The notes beneath the pieces were generated by a model. The model saw only the letters and a list, made by a program, of their open reading frames with translations. It had not been told where the DNA came from and made no database searches. The position numbers and the translations under genes are program-made. This document shows positions 32,187 through 40,780 of a stretch of DNA of 48,842 nucleotides, one piece after another. Positions within the stretch are counted from its first letter, which is position 1; each line of letters begins with the position of its first letter. The stretch is from Eubacteriales bacterium (lineage in GTDB: Bacteria; Bacillota_A; Clostridia; Lachnospirales; Lachnospiraceae), in NCBI GenBank assembly GCA_030533315.1, contig JAUNJL010000002.1:44464-93305 (forward strand), written 5' to 3'.

Positions 32187-33395
32187 TCAGACGAGCCAGG
32201 CTGCGGCATAGCGGGCCGCCGATGCGGCTCCCGTTGCCAATATCTTTTCGTTGAAATCAAACCTTCCGTCGTGGTGGGGAGCTCCATATCCCCCCTCCTC
32301 ATTCTTGATTCCCAAAAAGGCAAAAACTCCTGGATAACGCTCCAGCCAAAGGGAGAAGCACTCTCCGGCATACCAGGGCGGGCAGGTCACCACGGTGCCC
32401 GCAGGAAGCATCTCCTCAAGAGCCTGGGCTGCAACGGACGCACATTCCTGATCGTTGACCACCGGACCTCCCCAATAGTTGATGTGACGGTTAAACTCCA
32501 CCTGGCAGCGGAACATGTCAGCGGTGTCCTTTGCCACCTTGCGCATGATCTCCTTCGCTTTTTTGCCCTCCTCCGCATTGAAGAAGCGGAAGGTTCCCGT
32601 CAGCTCGGCCTCCGTGGGGATGATGTTGTGGGTCTCTCCGGCACAGAATCTGGTGATACCCATGGTCACCGTCTCCCCTGCGGTGATCTGGTTGGCAAAA
32701 GCAGTGGACAGGTTTGTCAAAAACGCGGCGCCGCAGAACACGGGATTGACAGCCAGGTCGGGACGGGAGCCGTGTCCGCCCTTTCCGATGAACGTCACAT
32801 CCGTGTCTGTGAAGCCCGCCATCCTGGGTCCCGCCTCCACGCTGATCTTTCCCTCCTCCAGATCCGCATAAAGGTGCGTCCCCCAGCAAATATCCACGTG
32901 GTACTTTTCCAGGGCCTCCAGAAGGGCCGCAACGCCGGTGTTGGGCTCCTCCCCCTCCTCAAAGCAGAAGAGCACCACTCCATTCAGCAGATCCTTCATC
33001 CGTGTCAGGATCTGCATAGCGCCCAGCAGCATGGCCGTGTGTCCGTCGTGCCCACAGGCATGACAGGTATTGGGCTGCTGGGAACGGCAGGTTCGGGGGC
33101 CCGCCAGATTGTTTTCATCCTCCTTCATAGGCAGAGCGTCAATGTCCGCGCGCAGCGCCACGGTTTTGCCCGGACGCCCGGTGTCCAGCTTCACGATCAC
33201 GCTGGTGGTGGGAACCTCCTCGTAAGAAAGACCCAGCTTCTTTGCCTCCTCCAGGATAAAGCGATGAGTCTTGTCCTCATGCATCGCCACCTCCGCAAAG
33301 GTGTGGACGGCCCGGCGGCAGCGGATGATGTAGGACTCATATTCCTTTGCCAGCTCCATGATCTCCTTATTCAGATCCATGTTTGTCATCTCCAT
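32187..33395 (-). CDS. M20-family amidohydrolase (N-acyl-amino-acid hydrolase type)
   Basis: Likely removes an acyl group from an N-acylated amino acid in the cytosol. The 402 residues carry the aminoacylase metal motifs: HACGHDGHTAMLLG, EEGEEPNTG and THLYADLEEG, and a late PHHDGRFDF with the last His. This is the M20D (hippurate and IAA-conjugate hydrolase) pattern. Several ATGs cluster at the 5' end. The one at 33395 was chosen because GGAGG (33408-33404) lies exactly 8 nt upstream, while the ATG at 33410 contains that site. It follows the YfcC carrier gene on the same strand, with a C-S lyase gene further upstream. Confidence 0.88.
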   Translation of the reverse strand: MEMTNMDLNKEIMELAKEYESYIIRCRRAVHTFAEVAMHEDKTHRFILEEAKKLGLSYEEVPTTSVIVKLDTGRPGKTVALRADIDALPMKEDENNLAGPRTCRSQQPNTCHACGHDGHTAMLLGAMQILTRMKDLLNGVVLFCFEEGEEPNTGVAALLEALEKYHVDICWGTHLYADLEEGKISVEAGPRMAGFTDTDVTFIGKGGHGSRPDLAVNPVFCGAAFLTNLSTAFANQITAGETVTMGITRFCAGETHNIIPTEAELTGTFRFFNAEEGKKAKEIMRKVAKDTADMFRCQVEFNRHINYWGGPVVNDQECASVAAQALEEMLPAGTVVTCPPWYAGECFSLWLERYPGVFAFLGIKNEEGGYGAPHHDGRFDFNEKILATGAASAARYAAAWLV

Positions 33396-33460
33396 ATTCA
33401 TTACCTCCATATCTCAATCGCTCTGATGCGGGGATCCCTTGGGAAGGATCCCCCTTTTCA

Positions 33461-34855
33461 TCAATATCCAATACTTACCGCAACCGTCACGGCCACAAAT
33501 GCGATCCCGAAGAAGATCAGCATCAGAGGAATGAAAAACTTCCACCACTTCTGTATGCTCACCTTACCATAATTCAGGAAAATGATCAGAGTTCCGTAGG
33601 TGAAATAAAGCATATTGGTGATCCCATCACCGAACTGATAAGCGAGAACGGCAGTCTGGGGCTGAAGGCCCAGGCTCAGGGCGATGGGAACCATGATGGG
33701 GCTGAGCAGGGACGCCTTTGCGGAGCCGGAAGGGATGAAGAAATTGATCACGGAAACGATCAGGATGATCCCGATGGCAGAAACATAGGGGGAAGTTCCC
33801 ATGAGCAGGTTTGTCCCGCTGTATACCATCGTGTCCACAATGTTCATGGTGTCCAGGATCCAGTATACACCCCGGGCAAGCCCCACGATGAGCGCTCCGC
33901 CCACGGAGCCCTTCGCACCGGCCACAAAAGCGTCCGCAATGTCAGCAGGCTTCAGTTTTCCCACAAGTCCAGCCACGATACAGCTGAGGATGAACACTGC
34001 GGAAATGTCGTCGATGGACCAAATGGTTCCGTCGATGCCAAACTTCATACCGATGATGGTCATGATCATCGCCGCCAGGATCAGCAGAAGAACGATGATC
34101 TGTCTTCCTGTAAGCTTCGCCTTCTCCACGATGGAGGTGTCGATCCTCAGGTCGGAAACGTCCACGTCGGCCATCAGGCTCTTCTGTGGGTCTTTTTTGA
34201 TCTTTGCCGCATAGCGCATGATGTAAATGGTGCTGACAAGGGTGAGGATGCACCAGAGCACAACCCGGAAGCCCATTCCTGTGAACATATCCGCATCCTC
34301 CGCAAGGATGCCCATCTGCTGCAGGATCCCGTTGCAGATGGCAACCGTATACAGGTTGGTGGGGCCGGCAGTGAAGCCGCCGATCAGTCCCACAATGATG
34401 ATCGCCGCAGCCACGATGGAATCATAGCCCAGGGCCAAGACCACCGCCACCAGAAGCGGGGCGAAGGGGATCATGGCCTCGATCCAGCCCAAAAAGCCTC
34501 CGATCACAAAGAAGGTGATGATCAGGACAAAGAGGAGTGCGGACTGAGCGCTCTTTCCAAATTTCTGGATGAGAACGGATATTCCATTATCGATGGCGCC
34601 TGTCTTTTTGTAGATCTCCAGTGCGCCTCCCACCACCAGGATCAGGATGATAATGTTGATCGTGCCCTTGATACCCTGGGGGAAAGCCCGGAAAATATTA
34701 AAAATATTGTCAAATGACAGCTCATTTCTGGGAAGGGACGTGTACACGCCGTCCTCCAGTGTTCCCGGTGGGATCAGGAAACATAAGATCCCACAGACAA
34801 ATACGACACAAAAGATCAAGACAAAGGGATTTACGTTAAATTCTCTCTTTTTCAT
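33461..34855 (-). CDS. YfcC-family carrier (DcuC/ArgD-like antiporter superfamily)
   Basis: An integral membrane protein of 464 residues with about 12 helices, in the YfcC/anaerobic C4-dicarboxylate carrier family. Family features include the opening NPFVLIF..., the GFLGWIEAMIPFAP and FTAGPTNLYTVAICN regions and the C-terminal NFFIPSGSAKASLLSPIMVPIA hairpin. Characterised relatives carry dicarboxylates or amino acids; here the flanking hydrolase and lyase suggest an N-acyl amino acid or peptide-like substrate, which is inference. The ATG at 34855 follows AAGGAGAAC. The 97 nt separating it from the upstream lyase gene hold no terminator. Confidence 0.87.
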   Translation of the reverse strand: MKKREFNVNPFVLIFCVVFVCGILCFLIPPGTLEDGVYTSLPRNELSFDNIFNIFRAFPQGIKGTINIIILILVVGGALEIYKKTGAIDNGISVLIQKFGKSAQSALLFVLIITFFVIGGFLGWIEAMIPFAPLLVAVVLALGYDSIVAAAIIIVGLIGGFTAGPTNLYTVAICNGILQQMGILAEDADMFTGMGFRVVLWCILTLVSTIYIMRYAAKIKKDPQKSLMADVDVSDLRIDTSIVEKAKLTGRQIIVLLLILAAMIMTIIGMKFGIDGTIWSIDDISAVFILSCIVAGLVGKLKPADIADAFVAGAKGSVGGALIVGLARGVYWILDTMNIVDTMVYSGTNLLMGTSPYVSAIGIILIVSVINFFIPSGSAKASLLSPIMVPIALSLGLQPQTAVLAYQFGDGITNMLYFTYGTLIIFLNYGKVSIQKWWKFFIPLMLIFFGIAFVAVTVAVSIGY

Positions 34856-34952
34856 TTTGTCAGTTCTCCTTTCTTCTTTCGTTGCTGCTCACAGGGGCAA
34901 AGCAAAAAATCCGACTCATAAGACGGCCAGGGGCAAAAGGCCCGGTCACGGC

Positions 34953-36200
34953 TTACGGAAGGCATCCTCCGTCCCCGGCCAGGGGAGCGGCCTCATTGTG
35001 CTTATGAATCGTAGTGCAGATGCGCTCCAGCCCTTTCTGGATGATGCTTCTTGGCATGGCCAGGTTCAGCCTGACGTAGCCTTTGGCATTTCCCACAAAA
35101 AGATCGTCGCCCCCCTCCAGCAGCACGCCGGCCTCGTTGGCGAAAAACATGGGGATATCCTCCACGTCCGGCAGGCATTTGCCCAGATCCACCCAGGCCA
35201 GGTAGGTCGCCTCTGGAATATAGTAGCCCGCCTGGGGCAAATGCTCTGCCAGATACTCACCCACGAAGGCGAAGTTTCCATCCAGGTACTCCCGAAGCTG
35301 GCTCAGCCAATCCCATCCCTTCTCGAAAGCGGCAATGTGTGCCTCGATGGAGAGGGGATTGAGGCAGCCCACGTTCTTGTCCCGCTTATTGAAAGCCTCC
35401 CGCAGCTTTGGATCCCGGATGATGATGTCGGAGAGCATGAGTCCGGCGATATTGAAGGCCTTGCTGGGAGCCATGCAGGTGACCAGCTTTTTGTAATCTG
35501 GCATGACCTTTCCCATGGGGATGTGGGTCTTGCCGCATCTCAGCAGATCGCAGTGTATTTCGTCGGAAACGATCCAAAGGTCGTTCTTCTCCACGATCCG
35601 GGCCACTACCTCCAGCTCCTCCCTGGTCCAGACGCGGCCGGTGGGATTCTGGGGGCTGCACCACAGCACCAGCTTCATCTTCGGATCAGCGGCAGCCTTC
35701 TCAAAGGCCTCCATGTCCATGACAAAGACCCCGTTCTCCTTCTTCATGGGACAATCCACCAGCTCCACGCCGCTGTATTTTGCCCCGTTCTGAAACTGGC
35801 TGTAAGCGGGCGTCGGGGTGAGCACCTTCTCCCCCGGCTCCGCCAGCAGCTCGATCAGCTGGAAGATGGCCGGCACCACCCCGGTGGAGAAGGTCAGCTC
35901 CTCCCTTGGAAAGCTCCAATCGTACCGGTCCCTGCACCATTTGGAAAAGGCATCGTAGTACCTGGAATCATACACCTGTGTGTAGCCAAAAATGCGCTTT
36001 TCCACCCGGTCCATAAGGGCCTGGCAGATCTCCGGAGCCACGGCAAACTCCATATCCGCCACCCACATACGGACAAATTCCTCATCCTTAAAGGGGAACA
36101 CCGCCTCCGGGCCCACATGGAAAATGTAGCTTCGGAAACCGTCGGTATTCATAGCGTTCGTGTGCCTTCTGTCAATAATCTCGTCAAAATCGTATCTCAT
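34953..36200 (-). CDS. MalY/PatB-type PLP-dependent C-S lyase or aminotransferase
   Basis: A fold type I PLP enzyme of 415 residues. MalY/PatB proteins are usually cystathionine or cysteine-S-conjugate beta-lyases that release a thiol, pyruvate and ammonia. Visible residues are the PLP Lys247 in APSKAFNIAG, Asp213 in VSDEIH and Asn185 in SPQNPTG; the early MWVADMEF segment is characteristic of the family. The ATG at 36200 follows AAGGAGG by 6 nt; the frame extends 18 codons upstream without support. It is the first gene of a three-gene run (lyase, carrier, amidohydrolase) divergent from an XRE regulator. Its leader holds an inverted repeat. Confidence 0.88.
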   Translation of the reverse strand: MRYDFDEIIDRRHTNAMNTDGFRSYIFHVGPEAVFPFKDEEFVRMWVADMEFAVAPEICQALMDRVEKRIFGYTQVYDSRYYDAFSKWCRDRYDWSFPREELTFSTGVVPAIFQLIELLAEPGEKVLTPTPAYSQFQNGAKYSGVELVDCPMKKENGVFVMDMEAFEKAAADPKMKLVLWCSPQNPTGRVWTREELEVVARIVEKNDLWIVSDEIHCDLLRCGKTHIPMGKVMPDYKKLVTCMAPSKAFNIAGLMLSDIIIRDPKLREAFNKRDKNVGCLNPLSIEAHIAAFEKGWDWLSQLREYLDGNFAFVGEYLAEHLPQAGYYIPEATYLAWVDLGKCLPDVEDIPMFFANEAGVLLEGGDDLFVGNAKGYVRLNLAMPRSIIQKGLERICTTIHKHNEAAPLAGDGGCLP

Positions 36201-36219
36201 AAAGCGCCTCCTTTTGCAC

Positions 36220-36253
36220 TGGCACAAAATACTGTCTAAAAATCCCTGTGCCA
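36220..36253 (-). promoter_or_regulatory. Inverted repeat in the leader of the C-S lyase gene
   Basis: TGGCACA (36220-36226) and TGTGCCA (36247-36253), a perfect 7-bp inverted repeat with a 20-nt loop, sit between the promoter and the ribosome site. It could be an operator or an RNA stem. Confidence 0.4.
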
Positions 36254-36282
36254 AGTGGAGATGATTTGTAGATGATGCACAT

Positions 36283-36311
36283 ATTCTACTAAACCCTCAC
36301 ATTTTTCGCAA
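36283..36311 (-). promoter_or_regulatory. Promoter of the lyase-carrier-amidohydrolase operon
   Basis: On the minus strand TTGCGA (36311-36306), 17 nt, TAGAAT (36288-36283). Confidence 0.55.
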
Positions 36312-36364
36312 AAGCAGGTCAGTTTCACCAAGCAGCCCTCCTTTTCCATTTTGTTTCATCACAG

Positions 36365-36393
36365 TAGACAAATGTGTGGATTTTTGATATAAT
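36365..36393 (+). promoter_or_regulatory. Promoter of the XRE regulator gene
   Basis: TAGACA (36365-36370), 17 nt, TATAAT (36388-36393) with TGn extension. The leader is about 75 nt. Confidence 0.75.
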
Positions 36394-36474
36394 TCCCGGT
36401 GAAAGCAAGAAAAGAAGACGTAATTCATGAAAAAGTATACTTTTATGAAATAAAACAGTGAGGAGGGAACCCCT

Positions 36475-37182
36475 ATGTCCAATATTCCTGAAGAAATCGG
36501 ACGCCGCATCCGTGTTTTCCGCAAAAAACGGGGAATGACCATCCAGGAGCTGGCGGACGCCATCCACAAAAGCAAGGCCAGTGTGTCCAAATACGAAAAA
36601 GGACTGACGTTCCTGGACGTAGTCACCCTCTACGACATTGCCGGTGCGCTGGGCATCCATGCAGAACAGCTGCTGCCCCCGCCCAGCCCCAGGGAGGCCC
36701 CCGTCTCCCAGAACTCCGTCCCGGCCTTTTTCCGGGATTTGGAACAGTTTTTCATCTATATGTACGATGGGCGGAGCAACTCCCTCAACCGGTGCGTGGT
36801 GGATGTGGTATCCCATACCGACGAAAGCAGCTGCAAGGTCGTCATGTACCTCAACGTCCGCTCCCTGCAGGAGTACCAGCACTGCGAATGCACCTACCTG
36901 GGCCACATGCAGCACTACGACTCCCTCACCCACCTGATCCTGCAAAATCAGGATTCCCCCATCGAGCAGGTGATCATCACGGTCCTTGCCTCCTTCGTAA
37001 ACAAAAGCACCAAGTGGGGCATGTTCTACGGCCTTTCCTTCCGCCCCTTCATGCCCTGCTGCACCAAGGCCCTCTTTTCCCGAAAGCCCCTCCCCGAGGA
37101 CGAAGACCTCTACAAGCAGCTGATGATCTCCAAAGAAGACGTCCGCCTGCTGAAGCTGTACAACATGATGGTGGTGACCTAA
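36475..37182 (+). CDS. XRE-family regulator with an unrecognised C-terminal domain
   Basis: A 235-residue DNA-binding protein. Residues 6-62 are a lambda-repressor-type helix-turn-helix (IRVFRKKRGMTIQELADAI, KSKASVSKYEKG). A proline-rich hinge (66-74) leads to residues 80-235, which I cannot place. That part is not an obvious cupin, is rich in beta-type stretches and histidines, and has several Cys (C101, C113, C128, C130, C194, C195). It may sense the operon's substrate. The ATG follows GAGGAGGG by 6 nt. The gene is divergent from the lyase-carrier-amidohydrolase operon, its likely target, and its stop codon TAA shares its last base with the start of a small ORF. Confidence 0.85.
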   Translation: MSNIPEEIGRRIRVFRKKRGMTIQELADAIHKSKASVSKYEKGLTFLDVVTLYDIAGALGIHAEQLLPPPSPREAPVSQNSVPAFFRDLEQFFIYMYDGRSNSLNRCVVDVVSHTDESSCKVVMYLNVRSLQEYQHCECTYLGHMQHYDSLTHLILQNQDSPIEQVIITVLASFVNKSTKWGMFYGLSFRPFMPCCTKALFSRKPLPEDEDLYKQLMISKEDVRLLKLYNMMVVT

Positions 37183-37358
37183 TGATATCAAAAATGAGAT
37201 TTGCAAAAGAGAAGCTGCGAAAAATCCCCCTTGGACAGCCAAAAATCCGAACAGGACTTTTACAAAACAATCCGGATTCTATGAATGCAGAAGACGCAGG
37301 ATACTACTTTGACGTGATCGGGCGGATCACACAGAAGCTATTAGAATTGTCAAAATAA
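37182..37358 (+). CDS. Small hypothetical ORF overlapping the XRE stop codon
   Basis: A 58-codon ORF whose ATG overlaps the final A of the XRE stop, an arrangement typical of translational coupling; no separate ribosome site is seen. The product is basic at the N-terminus, with a possible helix at the end (GRITQKLLELSK). I do not recognise it. It ends just before a strong hairpin. It could equally be spurious. Confidence 0.3.
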   Translation: MISKMRFAKEKLRKIPLGQPKIRTGLLQNNPDSMNAEDAGYYFDVIGRITQKLLELSK

Positions 37359-37363
37359 AGGCA

Positions 37364-37410
37364 GGCTTAGGAGCATCCAGTTCCCAAGAGGAATCGGATG
37401 CTCCTAAGCC
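37364..37410. terminator. Long perfect hairpin between convergent genes
   Basis: GGCTTAGGAGCATCC (37364-37378) pairs with GGATGCTCCTAAGCC (37396-37410), 15 bp. Neither side has a clean T-run (the minus strand continues TGCCTTTATTTT), so termination would rest on stem strength. It serves the M20 peptidase gene and the XRE gene. Confidence 0.55.
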
Positions 37411-37430
37411 GCTTCAAAAGGCATACGCTG

Positions 37431-38630
37431 TCACAGCTGATACTTTACAAAATCCCCGTACCCCAAAAGTCCCAAGGCCAGAAGGAGAAGCTTCTGAGGA
37501 CCCTTGTAGGCTTCCTGGGGGGAGAACCACTCGCCCAGGGTATGGGTGCCGCCGCCGGCGCCTCCCCGGCCCAGGGCGATGGCGGGGATCCCAAGACTGA
37601 TGGGAATGTTGGCATCGGTGCTGCATTCCCTGCGAAATTCCGGGGTCTGCCCGGAGGCCAGGGTGGCGGCCCAGGCGGCCCTCACGATCTGGCTTTCCCT
37701 TTCCTGGCGTCCTGCAGGCCGGCTTCCCTTGAGCGTGAGGGTGACGGTCACCTTCTTCCCGCTGCCCCACCTCTCGTTTTCTCTTTTCACCGCCTCCTCC
37801 ACGGCCGCCAGGAATTTCTTCTCTATCTCCTGCAGCTCCTGGGCGTCGTCCGAGCGCAGATCCACCAGCATGGAGCATTCCTGGGGAATGGAGTTCACCG
37901 AGGTTCCTCCCTCCACCACGCCCACGTTAAAGGTGGTCCTGGGGGAATCCTTTACCTGAAAGTCTCCGATGGCGCTGATGGCCCTTCCCATGGCGTGTAT
38001 CGGATTTGGCAGGCCAAAATCCCCGAAGCTGTGGCCTCCCGGCCCCCGGAAGGTGACCAGGTACCGGACACTGCCCGTAGCGGTATAAACGATCCCGCCG
38101 CTGGCCACGTTATCCACCGTCACAAAGGCGTCGCAGCAGCCTGACGCCCCAAAGATGTGCCGGACTCCCTTCAGATCCCCCAGGCCCTCCTCGCACACAT
38201 TGGCGCAGAAGATCAGATCCCCGTTTCCCCGGATATCCAGCGCCTTCATAGCCCTTGCCAGGCTTAGCAGCTCCGCAAGAGCCCGGGTATCGTCGTTGAT
38301 GCCGGGGCAATAATACCGGTTCCCTTCCTTTCTTACCGACAGCTCCGTCTCCATGGGAAACACCGTATCCAGATGGGCGGCCAGGATCACCCTGGGACCG
38401 TCCCCCCTTCCCCTGATGAGGCCCAGCACGTTCCCCACGGCATCCTGGTGCACCTCCTCCAGACCATACTCCTTCATCTTTTCCATAACAAAAAAGGCCC
38501 TCTCCTGCTCCTTAAAGGAGGGAGCAGGGATGGTGCAGAGCAAAAGATGCTCTCTCAGGGTGTTCTCGTCATCCTGTTCCAGGAACTCCAGGGCCTTTTG
38601 TATCGTTTTTATTTTTTTTAATTCTTCCAT
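37431..38630 (-). CDS. M20-family metallopeptidase (PepT/ArgE-like)
   Basis: A cytosolic zinc peptidase or deacylase of 399 residues. Metal-site motifs are AHLDTVFP (first His and Asp), the PGINDDT loop with the bridging Asp, and NVCEEGLGDLKG with the catalytic Glu pair; GTHTLGEWFSP near the end supplies the last His. A dimerisation (lid) domain with PGGHSFGDFG lies in the middle. The layout fits dipeptidase or tripeptidase relatives, with specificity unknown. The ATG at 38630 starts 1 nt after the dusB stop and uses GGAGG 9 nt upstream inside dusB; the longer open frame is not credible. It is the last gene of the minus-strand run. Confidence 0.88.
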   Translation of the reverse strand: MEELKKIKTIQKALEFLEQDDENTLREHLLLCTIPAPSFKEQERAFFVMEKMKEYGLEEVHQDAVGNVLGLIRGRGDGPRVILAAHLDTVFPMETELSVRKEGNRYYCPGINDDTRALAELLSLARAMKALDIRGNGDLIFCANVCEEGLGDLKGVRHIFGASGCCDAFVTVDNVASGGIVYTATGSVRYLVTFRGPGGHSFGDFGLPNPIHAMGRAISAIGDFQVKDSPRTTFNVGVVEGGTSVNSIPQECSMLVDLRSDDAQELQEIEKKFLAAVEEAVKRENERWGSGKKVTVTLTLKGSRPAGRQERESQIVRAAWAATLASGQTPEFRRECSTDANIPISLGIPAIALGRGGAGGGTHTLGEWFSPQEAYKGPQKLLLLALGLLGYGDFVKYQL

Positions 38631-38631
38631 T

Positions 38632-39603
38632 TCATCGATCCTCCAGTCGCTCCAAAAGCCTCTCCAGCTCCTCAAGGCTGGAAATGCCGTTGGATTCCCG
38701 GCGCAGAGATGAGCTGTGGGGAAGCCCGGCGGTGTACCATGCCACGTGCTTCCGCATCTCCCGGATGCCAATGTACTCTCCCTTCAGGGCAATCTGCGCC
38801 CTGGCGTGCTTCAGGATCATCCGGCGTATCTCCCCTGTGGATGGCCGGAGAAGAAGCTCTCCCGTCGCAAAATAGTGGTTCAGTTCCCGGAAGATCCAGG
38901 GATTCCCCTGCACGGCTCTTCCGATCATCACCCCGTCACAGCCTGTCTGCTCCAGCATGGCCTTTGCCTTCTGAGGAGAATCCACATCCCCGTTTCCGAT
39001 GACGGGAATGGAGACCGCCTCCTTCACCCTGCGGATGGCCTCCCAGTCTGCACAGCCAGAATAATACTGCTCCCTGGTCCTCCCGTGGACGGCGATGGCG
39101 GCCGCCCCCACATCCTCCACCCGCTTCGCAATCTCCGCCGCATCCACCGGATAACCTTCAAACCCGATACGGATCTTCACGGTCACCGGCTTTTGGATCG
39201 CCAGGACAAGCTCCCGGACGATTTCCTGGATCAGGGCCGGATCCTTCAGAAGGGCAGAGCCCTCCCCATTGTTTACCACCTTGGGGACAGGGCAGCCCAT
39301 GTTCACGTCCAGGATGTCAAAGGGGCGGTCCTCAATGGTCCTGGCCACCTCCCCCATCAGCTTCGGCTCCCTTCCAAACAGCTGCATGGACACCGGACGC
39401 TCCCCGGGGTCCGTCTCCATGAGGGCCTTGGTATTTTTGTTGCGATAGGAAATGGCCTTCGCACTGATCATTTCCATGCAGATCAGGCCGGCTCCCTGCT
39501 CCTTGCACAGACGGCGAAAGGGCAGATCCGTCACCCCCGCCATAGGCGCCAGGACAAAGGGATTGTCTATCTTTATATTTCCGATGCTCCACTCCATCCT
39601 CAT
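38632..39603 (-). CDS. dusB: tRNA-dihydrouridine synthase B
   Basis: Flavoenzyme that reduces uridine to dihydrouridine in the tRNA D-loop region. The 323 residues show the family's opening FVLAPMAGVTDLPFR, the FMN-barrel motifs and the catalytic Cys104 in DVNMGCPVPKVVNNGEG. VHGRTREQYYSG and GNGDV are also visible, followed by the C-terminal helical tRNA-binding domain. The start at 39603 is 3 nt after the stop of the small gene upstream; an ATG two codons later is equally possible. The gene overlaps the promoterless M20 gene downstream in tight operon fashion. Confidence 0.95.
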   Translation of the reverse strand: MRMEWSIGNIKIDNPFVLAPMAGVTDLPFRRLCKEQGAGLICMEMISAKAISYRNKNTKALMETDPGERPVSMQLFGREPKLMGEVARTIEDRPFDILDVNMGCPVPKVVNNGEGSALLKDPALIQEIVRELVLAIQKPVTVKIRIGFEGYPVDAAEIAKRVEDVGAAAIAVHGRTREQYYSGCADWEAIRRVKEAVSIPVIGNGDVDSPQKAKAMLEQTGCDGVMIGRAVQGNPWIFRELNHYFATGELLLRPSTGEIRRMILKHARAQIALKGEYIGIREMRKHVAWYTAGLPHSSSLRRESNGISSLEELERLLERLEDR

Positions 39604-39606
39604 GAC

Positions 39607-39963
39607 CTACCGCTCCCCGCCTTCTTCCCTGTCCTCCAGATCCTCCCCCAGAAAAAACACACGATAATACATTTCCAGGGATTCCAGAAGCTCCTCTTTT
39701 TCTCTTCTCAGCTGCTTGATGCGCAGGGCTCCCCCGATCTCATCGTAAAGGGCGTCCGCCTCCAGAGCCTCCGTGCGAAACCGCAGGTTTCCCTCCTCAT
39801 CAAATTCCAGGGTCAGGATCCCTCCAATCTCCTCCGTAAAAAGGACGCACATGATGTGAAGCTCCTTCTGCACGTGCTCCGGAAGAGACGAAAAATCCTG
39901 GTTAAAGTAGTATTTTTGCTGATAAGCGCTGGCGCCGCACAGCACGATGTTCTCCTGATACAA
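39607..39963 (-). CDS. Small conserved hypothetical protein (DUF6145-like)
   Basis: A 118-residue soluble, acidic protein. I recognise the pattern (IVLCGASAYQQKYYFN, then MCVLFTEEIGGILTLEF) as a family restricted to Lachnospiraceae, which I believe is DUF6145; the name is from memory and the function unknown. The C-terminal third is a charged helix (RIKQLRREKEELLESLEMYY). The start is TTG at 39963, set by GGAGG 8 nt upstream and by the lack of a nearby ATG. It sits between birA and dusB with 15- and 3-nt gaps. Confidence 0.75.
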   Translation of the reverse strand: MYQENIVLCGASAYQQKYYFNQDFSSLPEHVQKELHIMCVLFTEEIGGILTLEFDEEGNLRFRTEALEADALYDEIGGALRIKQLRREKEELLESLEMYYRVFFLGEDLEDREEGGER

Positions 39964-39978
39964 GTCTCTTACCTCCCG

Positions 39979-40779
39979 TCACACATAGCTGTAAAGCCCC
40001 CGCACCGAAACCTCTCCCGAATTTACGGCCAGAAGCTCTCCGCCGGGCAGCTCCACCAGAAGCTCTCCCAAGGGGCTGATCCCTCTGGCAATCCCGTCCT
40101 TTTCCCCTCTGGGATCCAGGATGCGCACCGGCCGATTCATGTTTGCCAGCAGCCGCTGGTACTCCTCCTTTAATAGGCTCAGATCCCGGGTTCTCTGAAA
40201 GCTCTCATAATTTCTCTCAAAGGCAGCCATCACTCGCCCCGGCACCGCACTCCGGTCTGTCATCCGCCCGGTCTCCAGATACAGAGAGGTCGCCTTGTCC
40301 GCCACATCCTTGGGAAAGGCGCGGGTATTCACGTTGAGCCCCACGCCAATGACCAGGTACCGTATGTGCTCTCCATCCACCGCCATCTCGGTCAGGATCC
40401 CACAGAGCTTCCTGCGGGAGGCCACCACGTCGTTGGGCCATTTGATGGTCACGCAAATCCCCATCTCCTCCACCGCCTGGGCCACGGACAGCCCCATGAC
40501 CAGGGTCAGCATGGAGGCGCAGGAGGGGGGAAGGTCCGGCTTCAGAAGAAGGCTCATCATCACGGACGTCCCCTCCGGAGACTGCCAGGAACGGCCCAGC
40601 CTCCCCCGGCCGGCAGACTGAAACTCCGCCACCGCCAGGGTTCCCTCCTCTGCCCCCTCCTGAAAAAGGCGCTTGATCCACAGATTCGTGGAATCCACCT
40701 CTCTCGCAAAATGGACGGTTTTGCCCGCCCATTTTGTATCGATCCCCTGCAGGATCGTCTCTCTGTCATATGGTCTCAT
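39979..40779 (-). CDS. birA: Biotin--acetyl-CoA-carboxylase ligase, monofunctional
   Basis: Makes biotinyl-AMP and attaches biotin to the carrier lysine of carboxylases. The 266 residues contain the ligase core SAGRGRLGRSW (biotinyl-AMP loop), IKWPNDV and the substrate-binding KLCGILTEM, followed by the small C-terminal SH3-like domain. There is no N-terminal helix-turn-helix, so it should not act as a bio repressor. The ATG at 40779 begins 1 nt after the argF stop; the upstream extension of the frame lies inside argF. Confidence 0.93.
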   Translation of the reverse strand: MRPYDRETILQGIDTKWAGKTVHFAREVDSTNLWIKRLFQEGAEEGTLAVAEFQSAGRGRLGRSWQSPEGTSVMMSLLLKPDLPPSCASMLTLVMGLSVAQAVEEMGICVTIKWPNDVVASRRKLCGILTEMAVDGEHIRYLVIGVGLNVNTRAFPKDVADKATSLYLETGRMTDRSAVPGRVMAAFERNYESFQRTRDLSLLKEEYQRLLANMNRPVRILDPRGEKDGIARGISPLGELLVELPGGELLAVNSGEVSVRGLYSYV

Positions 40780-40780
40780 A

